Positions 36,501 to 48,352 of a DNA stretch of 64,000 nucleotides are shown piece by piece. Position numbers and translations under genes: made by a program. A model generated the notes under the pieces. That model was not told where the DNA came from, ran no database searches, and saw nothing but the letters and a program-made list of their open reading frames with translations. The stretch's first letter is position 1. Each line of letters starts with the position of its first letter. Origin of the DNA: Taenia hydatigena (Eukaryota; Platyhelminthes; Cestoda; Cyclophyllidea; Taeniidae); assembly GCA_036345935.2 (NCBI GenBank), contig JADWOT020000003.1, positions 20,726,509 to 20,790,508 on the forward strand, in the 5' to 3' direction.

Positions 36501-39500
36501 TAAGAGTAAGTCTACTGTGTACTAAAAAGCGGACTCTTGTAAGTGAAGATGCCGCTACTAAAGCGAAAGGGGTGAAGAGGATCAAGCGGCGTCTTGAAAA
36601 GAAAGCGCCTGGAGAGAAAGCGAGAAGAAGTGGGGGTAAAAAGGCTCCCTCTTCCCCGCCACAGCCAAATCAGTATTTGCTTGGAGGCCGAATGAAACCG
36701 CAAGAGCCTGAACTCGCTTTCCTCTATGAGGTTGCTACCTGCGCGCTCAAAGTGGTTCAGTTGAGGGTATGTTCTCAGCTTCTTTTGTGGTTTGAACTTC
36801 TTAAAGTCGAATCGAAGGTCAAATAACAATCCTGGTAGTTTCATGAAAAAGCTTTTGTTAGTCAACACATCATAGTTTGTCTAAGAATGCAGGCGGAGTT
36901 CTCAGTGCATTTTGAGTAAATTTCGTCTTGATGATGCGTTCTCTTGTTTATTTAAATTTTAATGCTTCCAAGAGTCCGTACTGGTGGGTCTGTGAGGCTG
37001 AGTATGATGCGTCTCCTGATTACTGACTCCAGTGCACGAACTTTGGAGTGCATAACGCTCGAGTTCCCTTCTGAATAAATACACAAATGCTTAGATGTAA
37101 CCGCAAGTTTTTAAAGGGACTAATGTGAATGAAGTGCCCTTCTATCAAAATGCGAATCAGATCTCATAGAGATCTGACGCGGTGGTTTTCTCTGTGACTT
37201 GCAGCTTTGATTTCCTTTTCACTATCTTGACAAACTTTGCTCCAAAGGTATGGTCAGAAGTTTCGTCTTTGAACCAACGCAGACATAACGACCGCATTGA
37301 AGCATCCGTATACAATCATATCATTTGGGTTCTGAAGGTAGTTAAAACTCATCTTCGGAGTCGCATTAGATCTAAGTGGAGGCTTATTTGGCTTAGTAGG
37401 CGTCTTCCATCTATGGATTATGTAAATGAATAAAAGCAATCGATTGCTTTGAGAGCATAAATCTTCTAAAGACTTTCGGTATAAATGAGACAGTAAAGTG
37501 AACGAGGTGGGTGGACCCTGGGCAGAGCAGTTCAGTATCCATGCCTGAACTACCAGCAGCAAGGCCTAACAAACTCCACTTTCTGCGGGGCACCATCAGA
37601 CTGAGTCATTTTAATGATTGACAAATCACTGTCTCAAGGAATGTCTACCACTCTATGTGGTCAGAAGTGCGAAGCAGAGAAAATAGTGTTACAATCAGAG
37701 ACAAACTCGGAACTGGACTCGGCAAGTCTATCAGGTCCAAAGTTCTCCCTAAACTATGAATCTTGCATTTCTGTCTGGTACCTCATTTTAGCTTAAATGC
37801 CATGGATGGCAAAAGGCGCACATCTTCGTATAGATTTGCTTTTATTTGCCTAAAACATCAGTTGTAGCTTCTTCTTGGCTATGTGTAGCTCACGGAGGAA
37901 CAGACGAAAATGGGAGTGTACGTGGATGACAATGGGGACCCAATTCCTCAAGTGGAAGAACTTCCAAAGGCCCAAGATACCGCACGTTCCCATTCCACAA
38001 AGAAGGTCAAAGAAGTAAAGAAGGCGGGTGAGAACGCGATTGCTCAGGATATGGCTGAATGTTTGCGCTCACTGATCTCATGCATGATTCTTGTTCATGG
38101 TGTGTGTTGAACTTACTGTCACAATTACGCATGACAGGATAGTTGTCATATACCTTGCTTGGCATTATGAATCCTCTTTTTCTCAAAGCACCAATACCAG
38201 ATTTAATCAAAGAACCAGAAAAGTCAGAGAATTTTGAAAAGGGGAAGGAAATCCAACTCAAGCTTCTTTTAGACGAAGGTAGTCGTAAAATGCTTTCCGC
38301 TATTCACCCAAAGCCAATCCTACTGAAAGGTGCCTCTTTGTGTTAAGCGGAAAGGACTGCACTGCATTTGCAACTGATAAGGGACGTGGGACTGCAAATT
38401 TTGGCCAAATTTGAGGAAGACACAAAACAATTTCAGGCTGAGGGAATGCAATGGATTGACGCGGAATACATGGGATTCAAAAAATCGTAATTTAAAGGTC
38501 AAATTCCCCGTAATGGAGACTGTTTTTTAGGATTGCCAGTCTCAAAGAATACGTTCAAGAGAGGATCGAACGAGGTGAATCGCTGGAACATCGTCTTTTA
38601 ATTTCCGACAACAGGCCTTTCTGTGTATCTCAGGTGTGTTGACATTTTCCTCTTGTTCTCAAAAAACGACTTTTTCAGGAGGTGATTTTCACACCAGAAA
38701 GATTGCCTAACCTTCATCCATTCGACCAAGCCATAGACGAGTCTTCCCAACCAGAAAACGATTGCTTCGGCAGTCTATTGAAGCTCACAGATCTGGTGAG
38801 TCTTCATTGTGTGTCTGACCACTCGTTTGTTCGAACTGGCGTCTGTTGAAATTGTATTCGTCGTCAACATCAAGAATGGCGTCAAATTGAAACAGTAAAT
38901 TTAACACCACCGCCAAATGAATGTAATTTACTTAACCGAACTTCTTTGTATCCAAGTGAACCTCTGAATTTCATAAATTTGTGTTTATTAGTTGAGTATC
39001 CTTTCCTTGGCAATAGTCAACAGACAGATCTTATCAAGCATAAAGAAAGTTGTCTGAACCCTTCATAAAGATCAGAATTATGTTTCCTAAGGTTTTTTTT
39101 CCACCCGTTTGTCGTTGAACATCTTGTTTTCCGTCTTTAACAACTGTATTGCGGTTTCAATAGACCTTTGGACACCGGTAGTGAGATTAGTGGAACCCCA
39201 CTGGGGCCTCGAAGTAGGATCGCACGTATAAGGTGACGTTAGAAGTGTATCCTGTAAAAATTGATTCACACCAGAGGGGTTCTCGAAGCGTCTGACCTGT
39301 TAAAGTAATCATTGTTGCACTGCTCACAGTCTACGTGGAATTGCACCCAGGACTGACCACTTTGTTCCGAGCCCAATCTTATCTCCTCAACCGTCCAGTC
39401 CGCTTTCCATCTGACCGTCCGACGGTAATGCCAAGGAAGAGGGATGTCAGTTCCCACTAAAAGAATCATCATAGGAAGGACAAGAGTATCTCTCCAGAGG

Positions 39501-42500
39501 AAGTGCAATCTTATAGGGAAATGTAGAACACTTAGCAATTGTATCGTCCCAGGATAGAGAAGGATATGTTTGCTCACTTAACGAAGCTGTTTCCCATCCA
39601 CAGCTAGCCAATCGCCAGACAGCCTCACGCATGCGACTTAAAAAACCGTTCTCTGTTCTTTTAAGTCTTTTGGTAATTCGATTTAACGCCAGAGTGCAGA
39701 CGCACATTTCGGGAGTAAGAGACCATCCTGGACAACACGTCGTATCACCCCATGGCACACTTTCAATTGTCATGTTAGCAGCTGCATGGGAAGCGTTCGC
39801 AACCACAGTATCCGTGATGAAGTGATTAGAGGCTTGGAAAGCGACAAGGAAGCTCGATTTGTATGCTCCGAGGTTAAGCGACACTCAATGGAAGTAAAGG
39901 ACGGGGGAACTGGTGGGTAGCACAAAAAAGACAATGGCACCAACAGACTGTCGTGTACTCGTCTGGGTTTCGTTGTGGGTTGCATGTGACCGCTGGTGTG
40001 CATTCCACAAGTCCCTGCTGGTCAAAAGAAAACATTGCAGGGTGTTATGCCACCCTCCAGTAACTGAAAAGCAGACAGCCTGTTCAGCTCAATAGTGGTG
40101 AAGACAAAGTTAACGTATGTGGGAAAGGTGCACTAGCTTAGAGCCCATTTTCACCCCATTTAGTTGCTCTCCGCGGTCATTCTCAATGAAGGGAGGCAAG
40201 CGAGATGTGGGTCAGTTCATTGAACATAATGATTTTCTGATTCATTGCCAAATCTAGCATTACTGATTTTCAACGATATCAAAGAGCTCCATCGCAGCAG
40301 TGTTGAAAGCGTGAAATCAGATGGGTGTTGGTAGGATGCATGGGATGTATTTGTGGAGGAAGGAAAGGCGAACCTCACCAAATAACTCTTCCTGGCCTAA
40401 GGACAACGCTTGTCAAGTCATGAACAAAAGCCTGAAAAACTTAGATAGAAATTATTAATTCCAGACTTTTCATAAAAAAAGACCACTGTTTCGTCTTTTT
40501 CGTGTCCAAGTTTCGGAGAGAGGCGCCTCATGGATGCGTTTGTGAAAAGATTTTTGTTGAACTGACGACCGGCAACTGGGATTGCGATCCTATAGAATTG
40601 GTGAAGCCTTTCGTCGTCCCTCAAGGCATCAATTCAACAGGACAAAGTGTGGTGTTGTACGTGGACTGGAGACGATTTATCGTCGCAGCTGTTTTGAGGA
40701 TGCTGAACTTATCCAGCGATCAGCTGTGGGTGGGTCTGCTCACCCTCTGGAGCACCGCGCGCGAATTGACCAAGTCGACGCTTGTTGGACTGCGCATGCC
40801 GATAGAGGAGGTTAGAAATATCATCTCCAGTGAAGGAGTCAAGTTGGTGAGATGATTTGCCTTTACATGTCAAAAGTGATGCATTTTGGAATGGACTCTT
40901 TTGTGGCGCTGATTTTCGTCACTTGGCATTAGTCCCCGGTTGCCTTCGGCTGAGTTGACGCTGAAATTATCGATGTTTGAGTAGACGCTGCATGCATGAG
41001 GACACTGCAAATTCGACGAGTCAAGAATTAAACTGATTATAGATATACAGGAGAGATGGAGGATCACTTGCAGAGTCCCGCACCATCGGTGTGGAATCCG
41101 AGTCGGAAATATTGGAAAGGATTGTGTAGAATGTCGCACAAACATAACTCTGGCACACATTTAACAAGTCTTTACAAATGATAAGACCAAATTCAATTCG
41201 TTTTCTTGTCTCATGATAGGAGTCCAGAGGGTGTGACCTACTCATCAGCCTTTTTGAGGCGTCTGAGGAGGAAGGGCAGATGGTTAAAATGGATGACCTG
41301 GCGCTTTTCCTCGCTGCGTCAGGTTGCTCCTCGCCATTTGACAGCCTCGTGCGAAGTCTGGCCGCTCTACAGAGCCCCACACTACCACTCCCGACATCAC
41401 AAACCACTCAGGCTCTCCACGAGTGAGTTGGCACATCAGTTTTGCTTCCAACGTCCTCATTCAAATGTTTGTTGCTTTAAATTTGCATCAGCAGTACTAT
41501 TTCGAACAACCTTGATGTGTAAGCGAAGAATTCCCGAGCCAGATCTGTCCAATGTGAACATGAGCGTCAAACTGCGCGAAAGCTCTACGAAGCTTCTGTT
41601 TAAAGGCTCTATAACTCGGGCTGTCTATATTTTTTTATTATTTTAAACAATTCATTCCGCCAGAGATTTGATATTTTGCCAAGGCTTTTTGGTCGATCTG
41701 AAGACTTTTAACTTGGATTTCAAGTAAACCGCAGTTCGGAAGGAATTCTAAGGCCTTAAATCGTGGCAACATCAGCGAGAGCTTGATGAATAGCAGCAGA
41801 TCCCTCCAACAACCCGAAGAAGGAGTAGAGGCTGTTCGAGTGTGTTTTGTTGCGGCAGTACTAGTGCTGGTGACGGCCAAATTCCCTCCTCCAAATCAGT
41901 CTATTGGGGGTCGGGGGGTTGGTACCTTAAGTCTTTTTAACTCATAAAAGGGAATTCGCACCTCACTCAAGTGGCAGCTGTCAACACCACTTCAGTGCTT
42001 TGTTTTGAATGCCCAGGTGCCTTCCTGGGGCTGTTTCAAATTGGCCATTTAATTGCGAGGTGTTGCTTTCCATCCCATTCCTGGGCAAAAGCTGTAAAGT
42101 GAAATCGGCGATTCACAACTTACCCAAATCGAAGACTTAGTTCCAGCTTCTAGAGGGGTAACAGGTCCCATCAACCTAACAGTTCCACCGTACTTTTGGT
42201 CAAGTAAGCCAGTTTTAACAGCCAATTGATATTGCCTCAAATCGAAAACTAAAAATTTCATAAAGCGGATCAATGCAAATCATTATTTAGAAAGGTAACG
42301 GTAGTACCTTCGAAACTACCGACTCTAGATGGATTAACTGGTTCGAGCACCGCCATAGATATTATCATGGAGCCTGCTTGGGTTAACAAACTGGTCCGAA
42401 CATCTTGGCGCATCCTCACAACTCCCGCTCCACGTCTGGCTTGTGGGTATCCTCGGACGGATCACACTTGAGGGAATTTACGCGCATCAAACCAGTCAGC

Positions 42501-43153
42501 GGCACATATGGCTAGAAGTCCCGAGTAAGCCCTGGAAGTGTAACAAATAAGCACAAACTTCACGTTAGTGGGCCGACTTGAGCTTCTGAACTTGAGAATA
42601 GACGCGTCACACGGGAAGCGAGTCCGTGAGTAAGAAAGCGTACAATTCACGGAGAAGCAAGCAATTTCCCAGAGTCTTAAATTTTTATCTAACGAAACTC
42701 TTCCCGACACGCATGTTCTAGCCTCTACAACTGCCCCGAGAACAGCCAAAAACCGAGTGAAGACATTGAAATCTCAAAAGAAGTGGTCCAGAAAGTGAGT
42801 ACCCCAACATAACCAAGGTCCACATATATTACAGCCTGGAATAAGCACCAGCTCTACATTTCAGATCATGGATTACGTCCAAACATTTATTGGCTCAAAA
42901 GAATGCTCTCCTAGCGATGCTAGACTCCGGGAGGTGAGTTCACCTTCAATCTCCCACACTCGGAAAGTAATTTATGATCCTGGAACGAGAACCTGACCCC
43001 ATTCTTTTTTTTTTCCAGATGGAGCTAAAAGAGGCATTCGAAGAAGCTCGTTCCACTGGGATACCAATCCACTTCCTCCTGCATCAACCGCAATTTCGAG
43101 CGCTATGTTCTTGGATGCTGCCCTATTTGCATTTCCCCATCTTGCCTTACTAA
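33553..43153 (+). CDS. SPEF2: sperm flagellar protein 2-like (SPEF2/KPL2), N-terminally short, 23 exons
   Basis: SPEF2 is an axonemal central-apparatus protein needed for flagellar assembly and motility. Exons: 33553-33660, 33696-33884, 33917-34107, 34166-34433, 34552-34648, 34688-34784, 34819-35137, 35204-35249, 35302-35612, 35650-35982, 36269-36473, 36549-36766, 37248-37337, 37889-38027, 38189-38278, 38348-38486, 38531-38633, 38679-38795, 40511-40846, 41220-41422, 42722-42794, 42865-42933, 43019-43153 (TAA). They total 3876 nt (1291 aa) with all phases consistent. The identity rests on a Lys/Glu-rich N-terminal coiled coil ending CDFYQNDTKSLLNLATKL, an adenylate-kinase-like part (residues 253-423, with WFLDDCPINLD and FFLAVPNEE), the coiled block QDDVTKAERHFRLHELAAQL (553-572) and the C-terminal VDWRRF (1071-1076). 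The CH domain and about 350 following residues of the human protein are absent. GTGAGT at 34247 could mark an extra 30-bp intron. Exons between 36549 and 38027 are the least certain, and one more (about 37664-37770) is possible. Confidence 0.72.
38796..40510 (+). other. 1.7 kb SPEF2 intron with an antisense coding-like island
   Basis: The protein reads straight across this intron (LLKLTDL then FRREAPHG), and phase 0 fits on both sides. Inside, on the minus strand, 39087-40003 has three overlapping open frames with a raised GC content and coding-like composition. The longest, 39447-39884 (145 codons), is Cys-rich in its middle (TTCCPGWSLTPEMCVC). The frames relay into one another, as in a frameshifted pseudogene or inactive mobile element. 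I do not recognise the family. Confidence 0.35.
39447..39884 (-). pseudogene. antisense unrecognised ORF in a SPEF2 intron
   Basis: 145 codons with a central stretch WGDTTCCPGWSLTPEMCVCT followed by a basic segment (RITKRLKR). Neighbouring minus frames 39266-39577 and 39770-40003 carry similar coding-like sequence in other registers. This suggests frame breaks in a once-longer ORF. No splice sites, terminal repeats or known domain were identified. Confidence 0.25.
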
Positions 43154-43184
43154 AGACGTGCAAAAAAAAATATCAAGCTAGTTG

Positions 43185-43190
43185 TTTAAT
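43185..43190 (-). other. PDHX: candidate polyadenylation signal of PDHX (ATTAAA)
   Basis: ATTAAA on the minus strand lies about 130 nt after the PDHX stop and 32 nt from the SPEF2 stop on the opposite strand. Mature 3' ends of the two genes would therefore abut or overlap. No canonical AATAAA is nearer. Confidence 0.35.
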
Positions 43191-43319
43191 TCTGTTAAAA
43201 GGAGAAAACAAGGACAGAAAACTACTAAATTCCGCACCCGGGTTGTACAATATTTAGTAGACGGCAAAAAACCCAGAGTAACTGGAGGGCGTCTAGACAT
43301 GCAAGCGGCTCCCGTAATT

Positions 43320-46300
43320 TCAGAAGGCCAAAACAGAGAGGTCGCGACAGCCCGCTTCGGCGGCCAGAAGTGGGTCGTCCTCAAAGAGAGCCTCAGGGTT
43401 GGACTCGAGATAGTTTTGTACGTGACGAAGGAACCGAGCCGCAGTCACCTCATCGACAAAACGCGCATCAGCCGAGAGAGTGAGGGTCAGCGTGGTCACG
43501 GGCTCAAGATCACCGCAGGGCAGGAGGCGAAGACGACTCTGGCCGCTGCCGACGGCCAACGAGGCCACTTGGGGTGGAGTGATGATGGACGAGAACTCGC
43601 GCAGTCCAAACATACCCAGATTCGAGAGGCTGGAGATGGAGGGAAGAGAGTTAATAGGAGCAGTTGGAGCCACTAAACCTTTAAAATCCCATCACTTATT
43701 GTTAAGACGTATAATCCCCGGTAGAGTTTAAGCAAAGTTTTGGTTGGGAAATATGCGACAAGCTATTATACACAAAACATCCTAATGAGAATAGAAATTG
43801 CTTCTCTCAAACTTGCGGCGACCTATAAGAGACTGAAGAAAATACCGATTTGGAAGCGTTCCGCTAATTTAAAAGGCGCGAGGTTTCATCGAAGACTTGG
43901 ACAATCTCAATCAAATCTAGTATGCGTCAGAAGGTTGGCTCTAATAACTTACGGCAGAAAATTTAGTGGCAAAGTCGAAATTAAAAACCGGTTAGACTGG
44001 ATGGTACACTCGCACAAATTTTAGAATATCAACCAAAATCGCATGAAGATTCCAAGCTAAATCACGTCAGTATACTTTATTGCAGGATCGCAGCTGTTAT
44101 TAGTTAATGTAAGCTACTCAGCACTACAGCAGTCGAGTAATTAATGTCTATTACTTCACTAGTAGCTGTAGACTACCCGGCGACACCAAGTCAAAAGGCG
44201 AAGCTGCCACTGACAATAAATTGGCCTGGAGTAAATAAGCATTGGGATCGTAGCAAACTACACGTAGGAAATGGAAGCTTAAATACATGCGAAAAGGATT
44301 GAAAGAGGATTAAGCATTAACGACGGTATTGAATATCAATCAGGAAAATGTCCTGCGAAAGAAAATAGGCACGATCGTAGTCTAAAATGAGATACACTTT
44401 GAAAAGAGAAGCAATGAAGGCAAAATAAATAAGCATTAATGACAATCTATAAACACGTAAATTGAGGCGAAATGTGGAAATGATTCAGAGAGAAGGAATC
44501 CAAGCTAGCTTTCAACTTACACCCTTAAACTGCAAGTGAGAGCAGTATTGACTCCTACGCAAGCGAAACATCCCAAGCACCGGTTAAAAAATAATTCACC
44601 CACTTCAAGCCGAAAATACCACCATTAGTGGTCGGATAGGGTGAAGAGTCACATACGTGAAAGAGCCACCAGTGAATTCCTCGGGCTTGAGTTTATTTTC
44701 AAATCCCCGGGTGATGAGATCTTTGACACGGGCCGAGATCTCCGAGACGGGCAGATGGTCGGCAGACCTGACGATGGGGGAGATGGAGCCGGTGGGTGTG
44801 GAGATGACCACGGATATGTCCACCTCTCCTGCCCGGTGGAACACCGTCCCGTTTGCTGCCGAAGTGCCGTTCACCTCGGGCACCAACTAGTGGGCGGAGA
44901 ACAAGACAAATGAACCAAACACATTCTGTACGAATGAAGTGAAAAGACTTTGTACGAGATAGTGCGCCGGAAAATCGGCCCTAAAAGTCTATAGAATTTG
45001 AGGTATGAAAGCACATTGCGTTGAACTTTATAGTCCAAGGACAGTACCATCCTCAAACAGTTAAAGAAACAAGCCAATATGGCCCCCACCTAGACGTTCA
45101 TCACCCCCACAGGTGTCGATCGGAGAACTCCGACAACAACGAAAGAAACTTACCCTCAAAGCATAGGCACAGGCCTTGAGAACAAGATCGTTGATAGAAA
45201 TTCTGGAGTCGACCAGCTGGGCCTTATTGATGGCTTTCTGCAGAGCAAAGAGACGATCTACATTAAAGGTGGCTTTGGTGTAGGCGTGCGGGATAGTAGT
45301 CTTCGATTCAATGAGCCGTTTTGCACTGATCTCGAGCATTTCACTGATGGGGATGTCGAAATATCCGGAGCTCGAAACCACAGGTCCACGGCTTGGAGCA
45401 GTGGCCGGTCCAGCCGCTGCTGCCTTGCCCGGAACTGGCGACGCTTCTTGAGCGACTTTCTGCAAGCCCTTGCTTGCCACGTAAGCCAGAACGTCTCTAG
45501 AGAAGGGCGAATAAATAAATCATTCTTATCGCGAAAGGCTGCAAGGTAATAACGAGGAGCACGGACCCCTTGAGAACAGTCCCGTTGGGTCCAGTACCAG
45601 TTATCTGTTCAGGCGAGAGGCCGTAGGAAGAGAGGAGGAGGCGGACAGCAGGACCGATGGGGAGTTTTTTGCCGGTGGAGGCAGGGGCTGGAGGGATGGG
45701 TGCGGAGGTCGGAGGTACAGAAGACTTGCTGGTTTGTATGGTACCACCGCCATCACCGCCTAGAGAGGCAATGAAAGCGTCCGCATTGTTTCTAACCTCC
45801 TGCCAGTCCTCGTCGGCGTTGGCCAACACTGCGATGATGTCACCGATCTTGTTGACGCTCCCTTCAGGTTGCTGCAGATGCGACGGAATAGAAGTTTCGA
45901 ACAGCAAAAAGGTGTAGATTTCAGTTTGGTGAGGTATCGATAATAACCATCAACCTTCCACCGTGGAACGCCTAGTTCATTAGGAACAGCACTAATTAAA
46001 AGCCAAAATAACCAAAGAAAATATAAACCACTTCTATCAATGAGCTGATACAACGACCAAATCTCCGTGGCGACCACATGGAGAATGGCGTTACAATGTA
46101 TTAAACAATATGGAACAAACATGCATTAAATGAAAACTGCGGAACAGTGCCACAGTGCATTTAAGCAGTAAAAGTACTTAGGGCGACAAATGGCGACAAA
46201 ACGGCCGAAAAACACTCCGAAAACTTGTGATGCGCTACATAGGCGATGGTAGTCTACAGTGACACTTTCAGAAAAAACTAGAATGATGGTGAATACAACA

Positions 46301-46691
46301 GTGAAAATAACTATGCACCTAAACTATTATTGATCAAACTACCCTTACTTCGTCAGTTATCGTAAGGTAACTCCCGACACCTGTTTGGCAAAGCTGCACA
46401 GACTTCGCATTTTATAATAAGCAGAAAAAAATTAATACTAGCCTAGCACGACGAGATTAGTCATTCCCAAGAATATTCCCACAACACAAAAATGAAATAA
46501 CGTCAAACCTACAATTATTTTGGCCATTATACCCTCTTCATCGACCTCCATGCCAACAACGGCCTTATCTGTTTGGACTTCGCAAAGAAGATCACCTGGA
46601 GCCACTTCATCTCCCTCCTTTTTGTGCCACTGTACGATACTGCCGCTCTCCATTGTAGGAGACAGAGACGGCATACCAATCTTGATAGGAG
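43320..46691 (-). CDS. PDHX: pyruvate dehydrogenase E3-binding protein (PDHX), 5' exon missing
   Basis: Mitochondrial matrix subunit that anchors dihydrolipoamide dehydrogenase (E3) to the pyruvate dehydrogenase core. Exons on the minus strand: 46691-46513, 45871-45567, 45496-45154, 44886-44657 and 43629-43320 (stop TGA), with all phases agreeing. In order they carry the lipoyl domain ([13 protein letters not shown], lipoyl Lys in QTDKAVVG), a Pro/Ala/Ser hinge, the E3-binding domain ([20 protein letters not shown], then [13 protein letters not shown]) and the acyltransferase-like domain ([21 protein letters not shown]). The catalytic box of E2, DHRVVDG, is DARFVDE here. The His is Ala (codon 43464-43466), which points to PDHX rather than DLAT. 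The transit-peptide exon must lie right of 46691 and end in phase 1; I could not find it. Convergent with SPEF2. Confidence 0.88.
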
Positions 46692-47208
46692 CTTAAAAAA
46701 TATTATTAAACAATAAACTACATAGAACTTGTGACTGGGTTTGGAAGAGTCTTAGACAGACCCTGGGGCCATTTAAAAACAGACGACCGCCCCGGAGAAA
46801 CGCAGACATGACCGAAAAGAGTCAAAAAACACGCGTCTCCGTTCACTAATTTGATCGAACCAAAGAACAAACCATGGACTGCTAAAGTTTTTATAAATGA
46901 CCAACCGGTTTCCTTTTAAAGTGTATGGACAGACCTAAATTTGAGAATTTATCATGTCTACAAAATGATTTGCATTTTATATATGCTCTGTCGGATTTGT
47001 CAAATACATAATTCATTCTCTAAATTTTCATCACGAGATTTTGCGGTTGTTTCTATTAGAGCAATTAACTCATAAAATAGTGATTAATGACATCATAGTA
47101 ACGAATCCATACTAGTGGATTTCGCCTCATCAGTACATTAAATGAATCGCTTTAAACACATAAATTTTCGATTTTCCTTCATTCACACCTCAAGTATTCA
47201 CAGCCCAT
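46692..47208. other. no gene seen; upstream flank of PDHX exon 2
   Basis: AT-rich DNA ending in the acceptor TTTTTTAAG for PDHX exon 2 (minus strand). The missing first exon of PDHX may be here or further right. Confidence 0.4.
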
Positions 47209-47350
47209 GTAGCGTCCCGAGGCTCCCTTGAAGGCAAAAGAAGGCAGAATGCTAAGGTAGAATATATATATTCACCGGACAGAGGGGAATAGGCCGCTGG
47301 CATGGCCCACAGGCCAGCCCACGCAGCTAGGGCAATATGGCCACCTCTGT
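47209..47350 (+). repeat. dispersed repeat, copy C
   Basis: Shares GGCTCCCTTGAAGGCAAAAG and GGCCGCTGGCATGGCCC with the other copies and has an AT dinucleotide run (ATATATAT) in its middle. It is immediately next to the ankyrin-like fragment. Confidence 0.65.
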
Positions 47351-47402
47351 GACCTTGACAGAAACCGGCAGCACAGACAGATAAAGTACTACAGCCCATG
47401 CC

Positions 47403-47770
47403 TCAAACTCTGATCTCACTTGATTTATTGCATTTTAAAATGAATGTAAGGACTTTGAGTGCTCCTTCCATCTTCACAGTGGTGTATAACGCCCCCTCAA
47501 CAACGCTTTTAATGTTGCTTTGTGCTTGTTCAAGAAATCTTGGTGGTGCCATATCCTCTACGCGGTGTTCGTATTTAATCATTGCAAGGCCCACTTTAAA
47601 TGATTTCACCCTTTGAATGCATAAATTCAGCAAATGCTGTAAGCAACAATAATTTTTTAAGTGGGCGTTATATTGGCCAAAGTGAAACGGAGTCATCCCC
47701 GTGCAGGCCACCGTGGTTTGAAATCCGAGGTTGACGAAGCGAGATTGCACCGTTTGACGAGTTTTTGAAT
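47403..47770 (-). pseudogene. ankyrin-repeat-like fragment
   Basis: The minus-strand frame from about 47770 contains CTGMTPFHFGQYNAHLKN followed by LQHLLN. This fits the ankyrin repeat pattern TPLHxAAxxGH...LL closely (both His residues, Pro and Asn in register). An alternative reading as the TG-TPF motif of a Gypsy integrase fits less well. The upstream stop and the lack of a good acceptor make a fossil or isolated exon likely. Family assignment is tentative. Confidence 0.3.
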
Positions 47771-47836
47771 GGATTCTCTTTTTTTACTGACCCACCCCTC
47801 GTCTTAGCTTGAAATCGCTCCGCCTTTGTTATTTAT

Positions 47837-48352
47837 TCAATTCAGATACGACACTCTTGAGCAATAGGACATCAGCTCTATGAATAAGGGTTTAACTATA
47901 CACCCTCCTGGCCTCCAGCTCATTCGCCATTTTGATAACAAGGTGGTATCAACGACTAGATTAATCTTGAATAGGCAGTGTCCGCTGAGTGTGCCTGGTC
48001 TGGAAACAGTCTCCGAGCTTTGATTCGTCAAGTGGTCACTAACACCTTGAAGAGTATTTAAGGGCACCAAAAACATCAACAGTTAGCGGACAAACCCTGG
48101 TGACTTTGCCTACCCTCCATCCTCAATCGCGCCTCCTCTGTTGCTGGTGTTGTTAAAAGAACTTCATGCCTCGACTTCAGTACTAACTGGGGCAACAAAT
48201 AAGTAAAATGGGATTTGCTAATTAAATGTAGAAAACTACGAATAAGTATGTTCCCCTCGAAACGAGAAGAACCATAACACTCGATCGGAGTTTGTATTGT
48301 CAACCTGCAGATCATGTCGCCCAGCGAGGGCACAAAGGCAGAGTTTAAAACA
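47837..48352 (-). CDS. two exons of an unrecognised gene (3' part)
   Basis: Exon 48352-48114 (239 nt, acceptor CTTTTAAG, donor GTAGGC) joins exon 48045-47837 (209 nt, ending TGA) across a 68-bp intron with matching phase 1. The acceptor has a good pyrimidine tract (CTCTTCAAG). The peptide includes SAFVPSLGDMICRLTIQ, then LKSRHEVLLTTPATEEARLR, then SDHLTNQSSETVSRPG. AATAAA overlaps the stop region (47832-47837). A possible upstream exon reading LAIALETAFQRMPM lies near 48550-48500 but does not match in phase. I cannot name the family. Confidence 0.35.

Noticed and set aside
36893..36915. A 23-nt exon (AEFSVHFE) in SPEF2
   Set aside because: Including it puts a stop in the next exon. Direct joining of 36766 to 37248 keeps phase 0.
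43740..44024. 94-codon plus-strand ORF inside PDHX intron 5
   Set aside because: It is AT-rich, without codon periodicity or a known domain, and antisense to a clear intron. It is probably a chance ORF.
43320..46691. Initial reading of the gene as DLAT (pyruvate dehydrogenase E2)
   Set aside because: The catalytic DHRVVDG box is DARFVDE and the HAY motif context (SKTTIPHAY) is closer to PDHX, so the E3-binding protein was chosen.
47640..47750. TTVACTGMTPF read as the integrase motif of a Gypsy retrotransposon
   Set aside because: The spacing is one residue short and the downstream sequence does not follow the integrase pattern. The ankyrin register fits better over 11 positions.
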